A DNA stretch of 64,000 bases, from positions 59,070 through 123,069 of the forward strand of contig JAHCSU010000329.1 in the NCBI GenBank assembly GCA_023522315.1. Reading direction: 5' to 3'. Each line of letters begins with the position of its first letter. Position 1 is the first letter of the stretch. Source of the DNA: Nostoc sp. CCCryo 231-06 (lineage in GTDB: Bacteria; Cyanobacteriota; Cyanobacteriia; Cyanobacteriales; Nostocaceae). A model generated the notes under the pieces. That model made no database searches and was not told the DNA's origin. It saw nothing but the letters and a program-made list of their open reading frames with translations. This document shows, one piece after another, positions 46,305-54,808 of the stretch. Made by a program: the position numbers and the translations under genes.

Positions 46305-47183
46305 ATGTCCTTCTTCAAAACCCCGCTGATTGGTTTAAAAGCTGACTCATTTCGTCATCCATTAGACCTGGAAGCTACCAAAACGCTCAAGCAAATACCA
46401 GGCATAGATATGTTGGTGCGAAATTGGCTTGGGCCAATGGCAGAGCAGGTTTTCTATGTGGAAAATATTGCCTCCAGCATTCTGGTGGGTGAAAAGCAAT
46501 TGCCCGATTTATATAAGCTGTTGTTAGATGCCTGTAAAATCCTGGATATAGAGCCTCCCCAGTTGTACGTCCGGCAACATCCGGCTCCCAACGCCTATAC
46601 TTTTGCTGTGCGGGGTAAGCAGCCGTTTGTTGTGCTACACACATCTCTGATTGATATTCTCACACCAGAGGAAATACAGGCAGTAATTGCCCACGAGTTG
46701 GGGCATCTCAAGTGTGACCATAGCGTTTACTTGACGCCTGTAAATTTATTAATATTAGCTGCGGCGATTGTGCCTAATGTCGGAACCTTCGTTGCTCAAG
46801 CGATACAGGCACAGCTATTAGAATGGGTACGCTGTGCTGAGTTTACCTGCGATCGCGCCGCATTACTAGCAACCCAAGACCCCAAAGTTGTCATGTCAGT
46901 ATTGATGAAGCTGGCGGGTGGTTCCCCCACCTTAGCGCCACAACTGAATCTTGATGCCTTTGTTGCCCAAGCCCGCGCTTACGATGATATTAGCAAGACT
47001 GAACTAGGTGAAATGGTCAAAGCTGCCCGCACAGCCCAATTAAGCCATCCAGTGCCAGTGCTGCGGGCGCGAGAAATCGACCGTTGGGCAAGCAGTACAG
47101 AATATCAATCTTTAATCCAAAGTCATGGATTGAAGTCTACAAGTGATGAAGTAGCACCCAAAGGCGGATGGCGAAACTGGTAG
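46305..47183 (+). CDS. M48 family zinc metallopeptidase
   Basis: About 292 residues from ATG 46305 (MSFFKTPLIG), preferred to TTG 46278. HELGH at residues 130-134 in VIAHELGHLKCDHSVY provides two zinc ligands and the catalytic Glu; the third ligand is the Glu of CAEFTCDRAAL. A hydrophobic hairpin (LLILAAAIVPNVGTFVAQAI) may insert in the membrane, as in HtpX-like proteases. Probable membrane-protein quality-control protease; common in cyanobacteria. Confidence 0.85.
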   Translation: MSFFKTPLIGLKADSFRHPLDLEATKTLKQIPGIDMLVRNWLGPMAEQVFYVENIASSILVGEKQLPDLYKLLLDACKILDIEPPQLYVRQHPAPNAYTFAVRGKQPFVVLHTSLIDILTPEEIQAVIAHELGHLKCDHSVYLTPVNLLILAAAIVPNVGTFVAQAIQAQLLEWVRCAEFTCDRAALLATQDPKVVMSVLMKLAGGSPTLAPQLNLDAFVAQARAYDDISKTELGEMVKAARTAQLSHPVPVLRAREIDRWASSTEYQSLIQSHGLKSTSDEVAPKGGWRNW

Positions 47184-47254
47184 AGCGACTAATGAAATTT
47201 GGTTATGTAAATTAGATGTGTTTTAGCTTACAATACTCCAGATAATTCGCTCAT

Positions 47255-47283
47255 GCGTTGGCGCAGCCCGTCGTAGACATCGC
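47255..47283. repeat. Intergenic copy of the GCGATGTCTACGACGGGCT repeat
   Basis: Read on the minus strand this 29-bp element matches bases 48734-48762 inside the lactate/glycolate oxidase gene at 27 of 29 positions. Confidence 0.8.
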
Positions 47284-47360
47284 ACTTGCTAAAGTTCTTT
47301 AGGCAAGCTGTGGGCGATTGACTCTGATGTAAAATGCTGGTACAGCCAAAAAATCAGCTA

Positions 47361-48290
47361 ATGACCAGGTTTCCTTACGACCAGTTCGCCAAAGACTATC
47401 TTAAAGAATTGTTACAACCATTGGGAGAAGTGGAAACAAGTCGGAAAGTTCCGGCTCAAATCCGAGAGATTGATGTTTATTTTGTACCTTCACCCCAATC
47501 GACAAATACAATAGAATTAGGGCTGTTAGGAAAATTTGCGGCTGAACCTGCATTAGTTGAACCATTTAGAAATGCAGCTACAATTGCGGAGATCCGTAGT
47601 TGCATAAATAAATTGTTTGATATCTTTGCTGAAGTAAAACGTCAAGCTAAAGGTGATAAAACTCGGATTGCAGAATCAGAATTACCACGTTTGTGGATTT
47701 TATCACCCACGGCTTCTGAATCTATATTGGATGGTTTTAGAACTAACCTAGATGAAGAAAATTTGGGAATAGGAGTACATTTTTTAGGCGATTATTTTAG
47801 AACAGCAATTGTGGTAATTCACCAATTACCGTGTACAGAAGAAACACTATGGTTGAGAATTTTAGGTAAGGGAAGAGTTCAGCAACAAGCAATAGACGAA
47901 CTAGAAGCACTTCCCCAAAATAATCCCTTACGTTCCAAAGCAATTGATTTATTATTGAATTTAAAGACTACCTTAGAATTCAATCAGAATATAGACGAGG
48001 AGGATAGAGATTTAATTATGCGCTTATCACCTATTTATGAGCAAAAATTAGCAGAAGTTAAACAAGAAGGAATTCAAGAAGGAATTCAAGAAGGAATTCA
48101 AGAAGGAATTCAAGAAGGAATTTTAGCAGAACGTCGTAATGTTATAGAAAATTTGTTGCGAGTTCGCTTTAATTCTTTAGATGCAGAACTAAGAGGAATT
48201 ACTAAAGCTTTATTGGCATTATCTCCAGAGGAGTTTACCCCTTTATTACTGCAACTATCCAGGGAAGAATTATTAAATAGGTTCCTTTAG
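47361..48290 (+). CDS. Rpn-family (PD-(D/E)xK nuclease/transposase-like) protein with DUF4351 tail
   Basis: About 309 residues. The start MTRFPYDQFAKDYLKELLQPLGEVETSRKVPAQIREIDVYFVP is typical of the large Rpn/DUF4351 family, and EIDVYF contains the conserved Asp of the nuclease-like fold. Four 12-base units encoding GIQE (48069-48116) link to the C-terminal DUF4351 helix bundle (LLRVRFNSLDAELRGITKALLALSPEEF). ATG 47361 is preferred because family members begin there; 47334 is also open. Relatives promote recombination in E. coli; role here unknown. Confidence 0.75.
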   Translation: MTRFPYDQFAKDYLKELLQPLGEVETSRKVPAQIREIDVYFVPSPQSTNTIELGLLGKFAAEPALVEPFRNAATIAEIRSCINKLFDIFAEVKRQAKGDKTRIAESELPRLWILSPTASESILDGFRTNLDEENLGIGVHFLGDYFRTAIVVIHQLPCTEETLWLRILGKGRVQQQAIDELEALPQNNPLRSKAIDLLLNLKTTLEFNQNIDEEDRDLIMRLSPIYEQKLAEVKQEGIQEGIQEGIQEGIQEGILAERRNVIENLLRVRFNSLDAELRGITKALLALSPEEFTPLLLQLSREELLNRFL

Positions 48291-48394
48291 AAGAACTCAG
48301 TCTGAGATACTGGTTTTCCACCTTTACTAACAAATCGATGATTACTTAGGAACGTGAATTAAAAAAAATGCAAAACTTCATCCTGTATCTAGCT

Positions 48395-48418
48395 TCCCTC
48401 TCCAATATATCGGAGAGG
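48395..48418. repeat. CCCTCTCC palindrome (dispersed repeat)
   Basis: CCCTCTCC and GGAGAGGG surround AATATATC, followed by GATTGAGGGTGAGG. It is a single-palindrome relative of the element at 16211-16307. Confidence 0.65.
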
Positions 48419-48540
48419 GATTGAGGGTGAGGTAAGCTGTCGGACATAAATTGTATGTTATTTAATTCTTATTCCTTAAGCTTCTTCAATCGGAAAATCC
48501 GATTAAAAAACATCCCATTGCTTAACCCACAGCCTCTACC

Positions 48541-49683
48541 ATGACAGTTGTACCCAACGACCATCGCCTTCAACCCATAAATCTGTTTGAGTACGAAAAG
48601 CTAGCAAAAGAGCATCTATCTCAAATGACTCTTGATTACTATAGCAGTGGTGCTTGGGATGAAATCACATTGCGGGATAATTGTGCTGCCTTTGAGCGAA
48701 TCAAACTACGACCTCGTGTATTAGTCGATGTAAGCGATGTCTACGACGGGCTACGCCTACGCAATCTCACTACCTCCATTTTAGGGCAACCCCTGCAACT
48801 ACCTTTATTAATTGCGCCGATGGCTTTTCAATGTCTAGCTCATCCAGACGGAGAAATTGCGACAGCTCTAGCTGCCGCATCAGCTGGCGTGGGCATGGTG
48901 TTAAGTACAATGGCAACCAAGAGCATTGAAGAAGTAGCGAGTGCATCTGATAAATTTCCAGATTCTCTGCGATGGTTCCAGCTTTACATCCATAAAGATA
49001 GAGGATTAACTCGTGCTTTAGTAGAAAAAGCCTATAAAGCAGGCTACAAAGCACTTTGTCTAACTGTAGATGCACCCGTTCTCGGACAGCGAGAAAGAGA
49101 TAGACGTAACGAGTTTACCCTACCCCCACACTTACATCTAGCTAATCTCGCCACCATCTCAGGGCTAGATATTTCCCATGAAAAAGGCGAATCTGGATTA
49201 TTTACCTATTTTGCCCAACAGCTAAACCCAGCAGTAACTTGGGACGATTTGGAATGGTTGCAGTCTTTATCTCCACTACCTTTAGTCATCAAAGGAATTT
49301 TACGGGGAGATGATGCTATTCGGGCTGTAGAATATGGAGCCAAAGCAATTGTTGTTTCCAATCATGGTGGCAGACAACTCGATGGTGCGATCGCTTCAAT
49401 AGACGCTCTACCTGAAATAGTAGCAGCAGTGGATGGTAAAGTAGAAATACTATTAGATGGAGGCATCCGTAGGGGCACAGACATTCTCAAAGCCCTGGCA
49501 TTAGGAGCAAAAGCAGTACTGATCGGACGACCCGTTTTATGGGGACTAGCAGTAGCAGGGCAAATTGGTGTATCTCATGTCATCTCACTGCTACAAGATG
49601 AGTTAAATCTAGGAATGGCACTTAGCGGCTGCGCCAAACTACAAGATATTGACGCTAGTTTATTGATCCTGCCACGCCTGTAA
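48541..49683 (+). CDS. FMN-dependent alpha-hydroxy-acid oxidase (lactate/glycolate oxidase type)
   Basis: The 380-residue flavoenzyme closely resembles the Nostoc L-lactate oxidase. Active-site elements are YYSSGAWDE (Tyr), LIAPMAFQCLAHPDGE, LTVDAPVLGQRERDRRNEF, VIKGIL (Lys) and VVSNHGGRQLDGA with catalytic His and Arg, then LLDGGIRRGTD. It oxidises lactate or glycolate to the 2-oxo acid with H2O2 as by-product. Residues 66-74 (DVYDGLRLR) are encoded by the GCGATGTCTACGACGGGCT repeat. From memory the Nostoc homologue runs VDVS-QI-NLTTS here, so about seven residues are added. Frame and catalytic residues remain intact. Confidence 0.9.
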   Translation: MTVVPNDHRLQPINLFEYEKLAKEHLSQMTLDYYSSGAWDEITLRDNCAAFERIKLRPRVLVDVSDVYDGLRLRNLTTSILGQPLQLPLLIAPMAFQCLAHPDGEIATALAAASAGVGMVLSTMATKSIEEVASASDKFPDSLRWFQLYIHKDRGLTRALVEKAYKAGYKALCLTVDAPVLGQRERDRRNEFTLPPHLHLANLATISGLDISHEKGESGLFTYFAQQLNPAVTWDDLEWLQSLSPLPLVIKGILRGDDAIRAVEYGAKAIVVSNHGGRQLDGAIASIDALPEIVAAVDGKVEILLDGGIRRGTDILKALALGAKAVLIGRPVLWGLAVAGQIGVSHVISLLQDELNLGMALSGCAKLQDIDASLLILPRL

Positions 49684-49744
49684 GCCAAAAAGTTCTTAAA
49701 CCTAATTATTCCAGCAAAATTTTGAAAATTAATTTTCAGACCTG

Positions 49745-49772
49745 TTACAAAATCACTTAATTAGAGTATACT
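49745..49772 (+). promoter_or_regulatory. Sigma-70-type promoter of tRNA-Leu(CAA)
   Basis: TTACAA (49745-49750) and TATACT (49767-49772) are 16 bases apart and end 18 bases before the tRNA. Confidence 0.55.
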
Positions 49773-49790
49773 AGTTAATGTTGGATATAT

Positions 49791-49874
49791 GGGCGGGTGG
49801 CGGAATTGGTAGACGCACCACACTCAAAATGTGGCGGCCTTGCGGTCATAGGAGTTCGATTCTCCTCCTGCCCA
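49791..49874 (+). tRNA. tRNA-Leu (anticodon CAA)
   Basis: Acceptor stem GGGCGGG pairs with CCTGCCC; discriminator A; anticodon stem CCACA/TGTGG with loop CTCAAAA; long variable arm; T-arm GGAGTTCGATTCTCC. 84 bases, CCA not encoded. It forms the left border of the exopolysaccharide island. Confidence 0.93.
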
Positions 49875-49907
49875 CTACCAAACAAGTACTAAAGAGGTAA
49901 AAAAGCT

Positions 49908-50159
49908 ATGCGGCTTAAAAGATGGGAGTCTCCCCGTAAAGAAGGCAGAAATGACAAAGGTAGAGGCGGTTCTGCAAGGAAGAGGCAACTCAAAAAACAA
50001 AGGCAAATGTTACGACAAAGACTCAAAGAAGCTAACAAACCAGATAATGACAAAAACAATAAAGCAGGGGAAGATAAGTTTATCTTCCCCTTATTTTTTG
50101 GGCTTTTGTTTCAGAAAAAAATAAAATTTAGGGATTTTTCAATATATAGACTAAATTAA
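49908..50159 (+). CDS. Small basic hypothetical protein
   Basis: An 83-residue frame with GAGGT 10 bases before the ATG. The first 50 residues are Lys/Arg-rich (GRGGSARKRQLKKQRQMLRQRLKEAN) and could bind nucleic acid. The last third is read through an intrinsic terminator at 50067-50100, which argues that this part is not normally transcribed; the true protein may be shorter, or the frame spurious. Function unknown. Confidence 0.35.
   Translation: MRLKRWESPRKEGRNDKGRGGSARKRQLKKQRQMLRQRLKEANKPDNDKNNKAGEDKFIFPLFFGLLFQKKIKFRDFSIYRLN
50067..50100 (+). terminator. Intrinsic terminator
   Basis: GGGGAAGATA pairs with TATCTTCCCC around AGTT, followed by TTATTTTTTG. It closes the tRNA-Leu transcription unit. 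Confidence 0.85.
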
Positions 50160-50637
50160 ATTTTTTATAAATTTGGAAAGTCATAAGAAAAAACTATTAG
50201 ACATTCTTTAAAATATTTTAATTTGAATTAGACCTCTTAAGCGCATATTTACGTATCAAAATCGGCAAGCTGAGTGTCTGGTATTTCACTTGCTATTTAG
50301 TTAAAGCAAGTATAAATTACTACGTATATATATAGGAGTTTCTCGCAATTGTAATGCTTGCATGAACAAATCAAAAATTAATTATGAAGGAAGTACGAAT
50401 TTTGTCAAATAGCGTCTGAAATTCCTAGCTTAAAACAGTAAACTAGGACACAGCAGCAAATAATTGTAATATTAACGGTTAAGTCAAAAGTATACTAAGA
50501 AGGCAATTGCATCTCCATGTGTTAACTTCCAACGATGACACAAGGCTACAAAAACTCAGGAGTCATTTTATCTGAATTCTTGAATATTCGGAATGGTCTA
50601 GGTAATCTATGGATTTTTTTCTTGGACACAGGAGTTA
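50160..50637. other. AT-rich intergenic region upstream of the polysaccharide genes
   Basis: No gene or RNA recognised. ACAGGAG at 50627-50633 is the ribosome binding site of the next gene. Promoter elements cannot be chosen with confidence. Confidence 0.45.
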
Positions 50638-51438
50638 TTGATCGTGGCAAGAGTGCTTCTACCTACTAAAAAAGTGCTGGATTTTCCCATTACTGCTTTA
50701 CGCTTTGATGATCAAGTACAAACAATATTGAAGTGGGCGAGGAGGCGTGAAAGTAAAACTGTATATGTAGCCAATGTACACATGCTCATTGAAGCTCATT
50801 GGAATCCAGAGTTTGCCAGCGTATTACGAAATGCAGACATAGTTACTCCTGATGGTATGCCTCTGGTATGGATGATGCGAAAGATGGGAGCTATTTATCA
50901 AGACCGTGTGGCAGGAATGGATATTTTGCTAGCATTGTGTCAGCTAACTCAAACACAAAATACTAGTATTTTCTTTGTAGGTTCCCAAACAGAAGTTCTT
51001 TCTCGGATGCGAAAAAGGTTAGAGCGGGAATTTCCGCAGATGAATATTGCGGCGATGGAACCTCTACCCTTTCGCCCTCTGACTGAAACTGAAGACGAAG
51101 CTTTGGTTCAAAAGATTAACTCTAGTGGTGCTAGCGCCGTATTAGTATCTCTGGGATGTCCTAAGCAAGAAAATTGGATAGCTCAACATAAGGATAAGAT
51201 ACAAGCTGTAATGATTGGACTGGGTGGAGTTTTCCCAGTTTATGCAGGAATTCACAAGCGGGCACCCCGCGTAGTTCGAGACTTAGGACTTGAATGGCTG
51301 TATCGATGGATTCAAGAACCACGCCGACTTTGCGGTCGCTATGCTAAAACTATTCCACTATTTATATGGCTAGCTACGAAGCAACTACTATCATCAAGTC
51401 GTATTGCAGCAGTCTTCCTGCACGAGACTGGGGATTAA
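50638..51438 (+). CDS. WecG/TagA/CpsF family glycosyltransferase
   Basis: The 266-residue protein is a GT26-type transferase that adds a sugar (often ManNAc or a uronic acid) to a lipid-linked intermediate. Hallmarks: YVANVHMLIEAHWNPEFASVLRNADIVTPDGMPLVW, VAGMDILLALC, FFVGSQTEVL, VSLGCPKQENWIAQHK and FPVYAGIHKRAPRVVRDLGLEWLYRWIQEPRRLCGRY. It acts at the inner face of the plasma membrane. Start is TTG 50638 or GTG 50644; AGGAG is upstream of both. It opens the exopolysaccharide island. Confidence 0.88.
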   Translation: MIVARVLLPTKKVLDFPITALRFDDQVQTILKWARRRESKTVYVANVHMLIEAHWNPEFASVLRNADIVTPDGMPLVWMMRKMGAIYQDRVAGMDILLALCQLTQTQNTSIFFVGSQTEVLSRMRKRLEREFPQMNIAAMEPLPFRPLTETEDEALVQKINSSGASAVLVSLGCPKQENWIAQHKDKIQAVMIGLGGVFPVYAGIHKRAPRVVRDLGLEWLYRWIQEPRRLCGRYAKTIPLFIWLATKQLLSSSRIAAVFLHETGD

Positions 51439-51907
51439 TAAAAAGCAAAAGGAAGATGTATTCTGTGGAACACGACATTATTGAGACACATATATACTCT
51501 AGTAACAAAAAAATCAAAAATTTTATGTTGTCGTAACAACTGATTAGAAAACTTAGATACCACTCAAAAGTAGAAATTATAAGTAACGGGACGTTTTATA
51601 TGAAAATTTAATAGGCTGGCTCATCAGAAAATTTTATGGTAATAGTTTCTTGAATTGCTGCAAATTTCCAAGAAGATTGTGGTAGACTCTTCTATGAAGA
51701 ATTACTTAAGCTCAAAAATATTTTCTTCACGGTAATCATTGCCTTATGTAGTTTTTATGTTATTTTCGGAGTAAAAAACTTTGATTATAACTAAAATCTA
51801 AATAAAATAAGGTCTAACTGATTGGCGTGAAAATAAATAATTAAGATGCTCACACCCAGCAATATCAAAGCTATATACTCTAGGTTCTTTCATCGGTAAA
51901 CTATGCA
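51439..51907. other. AT-rich intergenic region inside the polysaccharide island
   Basis: No open frame of quality, no repeat and no terminator recognised. It separates the glycosyltransferase from the flippase, so these may be separate transcripts. Confidence 0.45.
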
Positions 51908-53389
51908 ATGGAATCACCTAATGATTCATCAAATTTACGACAAAAAGCTGTTAAAAGTGTAATTTGGACTGTTACAGAAAGTTGGGGACGCCAATTAGTC
52001 TCTTTAGTTGTTTTCTTTATTCTAGCTCGTTTACTTAATCCACAAACTTTTGGTTTAATTGCTTTAGCATCTATATTTATTGAATTTGTCCAAATTTTTG
52101 TTGATCAAGGATTCTCTGTAGCAATTATCCAACGTCAAGAGATAGATTCAGAGCACTTAGACACTGCATTCTGGACAACTTTAGGAATCAGTATACTTTT
52201 AACAGTATTATGTATTGCTGGCGCTGGATTAACAGCTGATTTCTTTAAACAGCCGCAGTTAGTACCAATCATCCAATGCTTATCTATAAGCTTTGTATTT
52301 AATGGATTGAGCAGCGTGCAGCAAGCGGTTCTTGAACGTAAGTTTGCCTTCAAAAGTTTAGCAATCCGCTCACTATTGGCAGTGATAATAGGTGGAATAG
52401 TTGGCGTTTGGATGGCTTTTTTAGGCTTTGGCGTTTGGAGTCTCGTAGGTCAACAAATATCAGGTAGTTTTATACAGGTTTTAGTCTTGTGGCGAGTTAG
52501 CGATTGGCGACCAGGATTCAAATTTTCTACCACACACGCTAAAGAGCTTTTTAGCTTTGGAATTAATATATCTGCGTTTAATATCATTAACTTTTTCAAT
52601 CGCCGAGCCGATGACTTACTAATTGGCTACTTTCTTGGATTAGTTGCATTAGGTTATTACTCGGTTGCCTACAAATTACTGCTAGTAATGATGCAGGTTT
52701 TAATCAGTACTACAACTAAGGTTGCACTACCAATATTTTCTAGGTTACAGGCAGAACCAGAACGATTACTAAGCGCTTTCTATACTGCTACTCAGTTCAC
52801 AAGTCTCATTGCTTTCCCAATCTTTCTTTGTGTACCAGTATTAGCAACTGAATTTATAAAAGTATTTTTTGGTGAGCAGTGGATTCAGAGCATTCCAGTA
52901 TTGCAAGTACTATCTCTTTTTGGTCCTGTTCATCTCATTTTCTTTTATAACAATTCTGTAATTCTGGCGCTAGGAAAACCTTCCTGGAGGCTATGGATAC
53001 AAGTGATTAATACAATTACTAATGTCATTGGTTTTGCTTTGGTAGTCAGATTAGGTATTGTAGCTGTTGCTTCTGCTTATGTAATTCGTGGTTACCTCAT
53101 ATTACCTATTTCGTTATTAGCTATTAATAAACTTGTTAAGGTAAATTTAAATAACTATCTGCGTTTATACATAGTACCTTTAGTAGCTTCTGGAGCAATG
53201 GTTGTAACTATATTAAGTACTAAATATTTCTTAGGAAAATTCCTTGAAGCATGGATGTTACTAGCTATTTCAGCGATATTCGGTATCTCGATTTATATTT
53301 TTAGTCTCTCAGTAATATCGCCCAAGCTTTTCAGACGGCTACTTGACTTAGGAGAAAGTTTGAATATCAAAATCAAAACAAAAGTATAA
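51908..53389 (+). CDS. Polysaccharide flippase of the MOP superfamily (Wzx-like)
   Basis: The 493-residue membrane protein has about 12-14 helices. It starts with the family's KSVIWTVTESWGRQLVSLVVFFILARLLNPQTFGLIALASIF, followed by FVDQGFSVAIIQRQEID and QQAVLERKFAFKSLAIRS, which mark the lipopolysaccharide-biosynthesis/exopolysaccharide-export branch (WzxC/AmsL-like). It flips the lipid-linked repeat unit across the plasma membrane before polymerisation. Codon use is AT-rich like its neighbours. Confidence 0.88.
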   Translation: MESPNDSSNLRQKAVKSVIWTVTESWGRQLVSLVVFFILARLLNPQTFGLIALASIFIEFVQIFVDQGFSVAIIQRQEIDSEHLDTAFWTTLGISILLTVLCIAGAGLTADFFKQPQLVPIIQCLSISFVFNGLSSVQQAVLERKFAFKSLAIRSLLAVIIGGIVGVWMAFLGFGVWSLVGQQISGSFIQVLVLWRVSDWRPGFKFSTTHAKELFSFGINISAFNIINFFNRRADDLLIGYFLGLVALGYYSVAYKLLLVMMQVLISTTTKVALPIFSRLQAEPERLLSAFYTATQFTSLIAFPIFLCVPVLATEFIKVFFGEQWIQSIPVLQVLSLFGPVHLIFFYNNSVILALGKPSWRLWIQVINTITNVIGFALVVRLGIVAVASAYVIRGYLILPISLLAINKLVKVNLNNYLRLYIVPLVASGAMVVTILSTKYFLGKFLEAWMLLAISAIFGISIYIFSLSVISPKLFRRLLDLGESLNIKIKTKV

Positions 53390-53545
53390 GCTTTGTTATG
53401 TAGAAATAATAGCGAATTTAAATATACTTAAAACTATGATAGTTTAACGAAAAAATGAAATCTATCTAATCTTATAAAATTAATTAGCTAAAAATTTGAG
53501 CTATCAAATTAAGACGAAATTCATAGTTTATCAAAGGGAGCAAAG

Positions 53546-54703
53546 ATGAAAATCGGAATTCTAACTTTTCACCATGTAGACAATTACGGAGCAACACTCC
53601 AGGCTTGTGCTCTTTGGACTTTTCTTAACAGTCAAGGCTATGATGTTGAAATAATAGACTATCGACCTCTTAAAATAGCATGGATGTATTTCAGACCTTT
53701 ACTTCCGATTAAAAGGGTAAAGTCTAGCATTAATGAAAGTAAGAAAATTCGTATTAATCAAAAATCTTTAATTAATATTTCAAAATATTGGAAAATGAGA
53801 AGCTTCCTCCTTTCTCATGTTAAGTTAAGCCAGAAAAGATTTTATGATAAAAAAGGCTTGAAATACTATCATGATAAGTATGATGTAGTAATATGTGGCA
53901 GTGACCAAATATGGTGTACAGATTCCTTTCGAGGGTATAATTCTTCTTTCTTTTTAGACTTTGTTAGTAATAAAACTACTCGTAAGATAAGTTATGCAGC
54001 AAGTTTTGGTAATACAACAAAATTAGGATCTTATCAAAAAGAAATATGTACATTGATTAATCAGTTTCAAACCATTTTAGTTCGTGATTCTAATAGTGTA
54101 GAAATTATTGCAAATGAATGCAATAAAAAAGCGGTAAAAGTTTTAGATCCTACTTTCCTAATTAAGTATGATGCACTTAAAAATCCTCCAAAGATAACAA
54201 ATAAATATCTTTTATTGTATGTTCAAGCAGACATGGAAGCAGAGGAGGAAGAGTTTATCAAATTACTGGCAAAAGAGCAAAATCTAACTATAGTTTCAGT
54301 CGGTAGATATGAGAAATTAGCGCAAATAAATTTAGAAACTGCTAGTCCAAAAGAATGGATTGGATTACATAGTGAAGCATCTTATATCGTGACTAATACT
54401 TTTCACGGCACTGTATTTTCTATTATTTTTCAGAAACCTTTTACAGTACTTCTTCCTAGTGACAAATCGAATAAGGTAAAAGATTTACTTAATGATTTTG
54501 GCTTGACAAACCGTATATTTTCGGAAAAATTAAAACCTCAATTATTGAACAAGCAAATCTTTGATATTGACTATGAATCAGTCTCCAGTATTCTAGAATC
54601 AAAAATTATGGAATCAAAAAAACATTTAATTGAAGCGATTTTAGAAGCAGAAATCGATAGTAAAAGTAAAGTAATGTTGGATGAAATCAGGAATAAAGAA
54701 TAA
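53546..54703 (+). CDS. Polysaccharide pyruvyl transferase family protein
   Basis: The 385-residue protein has the PS_pyruv_trans pattern. The N-terminal Rossmann-like half starts KIGILTFHHVDNYGATLQACALWTFL, with VVICGSDQIWC in the middle (about residues 111-121). The C-terminal half has YLLLYVQ, then ASYIVTNTFHGTVFSIIFQKPF with the conserved THG-like FHG. Family members transfer pyruvate from PEP to a sugar, usually as a ketal; several in bacterial EPS clusters are poorly characterised. A good Shine-Dalgarno (AAGGGAG) precedes the ATG. It is followed by the MurB-like gene. Confidence 0.85.
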   Translation: MKIGILTFHHVDNYGATLQACALWTFLNSQGYDVEIIDYRPLKIAWMYFRPLLPIKRVKSSINESKKIRINQKSLINISKYWKMRSFLLSHVKLSQKRFYDKKGLKYYHDKYDVVICGSDQIWCTDSFRGYNSSFFLDFVSNKTTRKISYAASFGNTTKLGSYQKEICTLINQFQTILVRDSNSVEIIANECNKKAVKVLDPTFLIKYDALKNPPKITNKYLLLYVQADMEAEEEEFIKLLAKEQNLTIVSVGRYEKLAQINLETASPKEWIGLHSEASYIVTNTFHGTVFSIIFQKPFTVLLPSDKSNKVKDLLNDFGLTNRIFSEKLKPQLLNKQIFDIDYESVSSILESKIMESKKHLIEAILEAEIDSKSKVMLDEIRNKE

Positions 54704-54808
54704 CGAATACTTTAAAAATAGGTTATTTTATGGCTGTGACGTGTTTGCAAAATGATAAGCAAACTGTTTATCTTTATCAAAAATCCAAAAGGAGTAGAAA
54801 GAGTTAAG

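Noticed and set aside
48069..48116. 12-base tandem units in the Rpn-family gene as another invading repeat
   Set aside because: GIQE-type repeats before DUF4351 are common in this family, so this is ordinary internal expansion and not a dispersed element.
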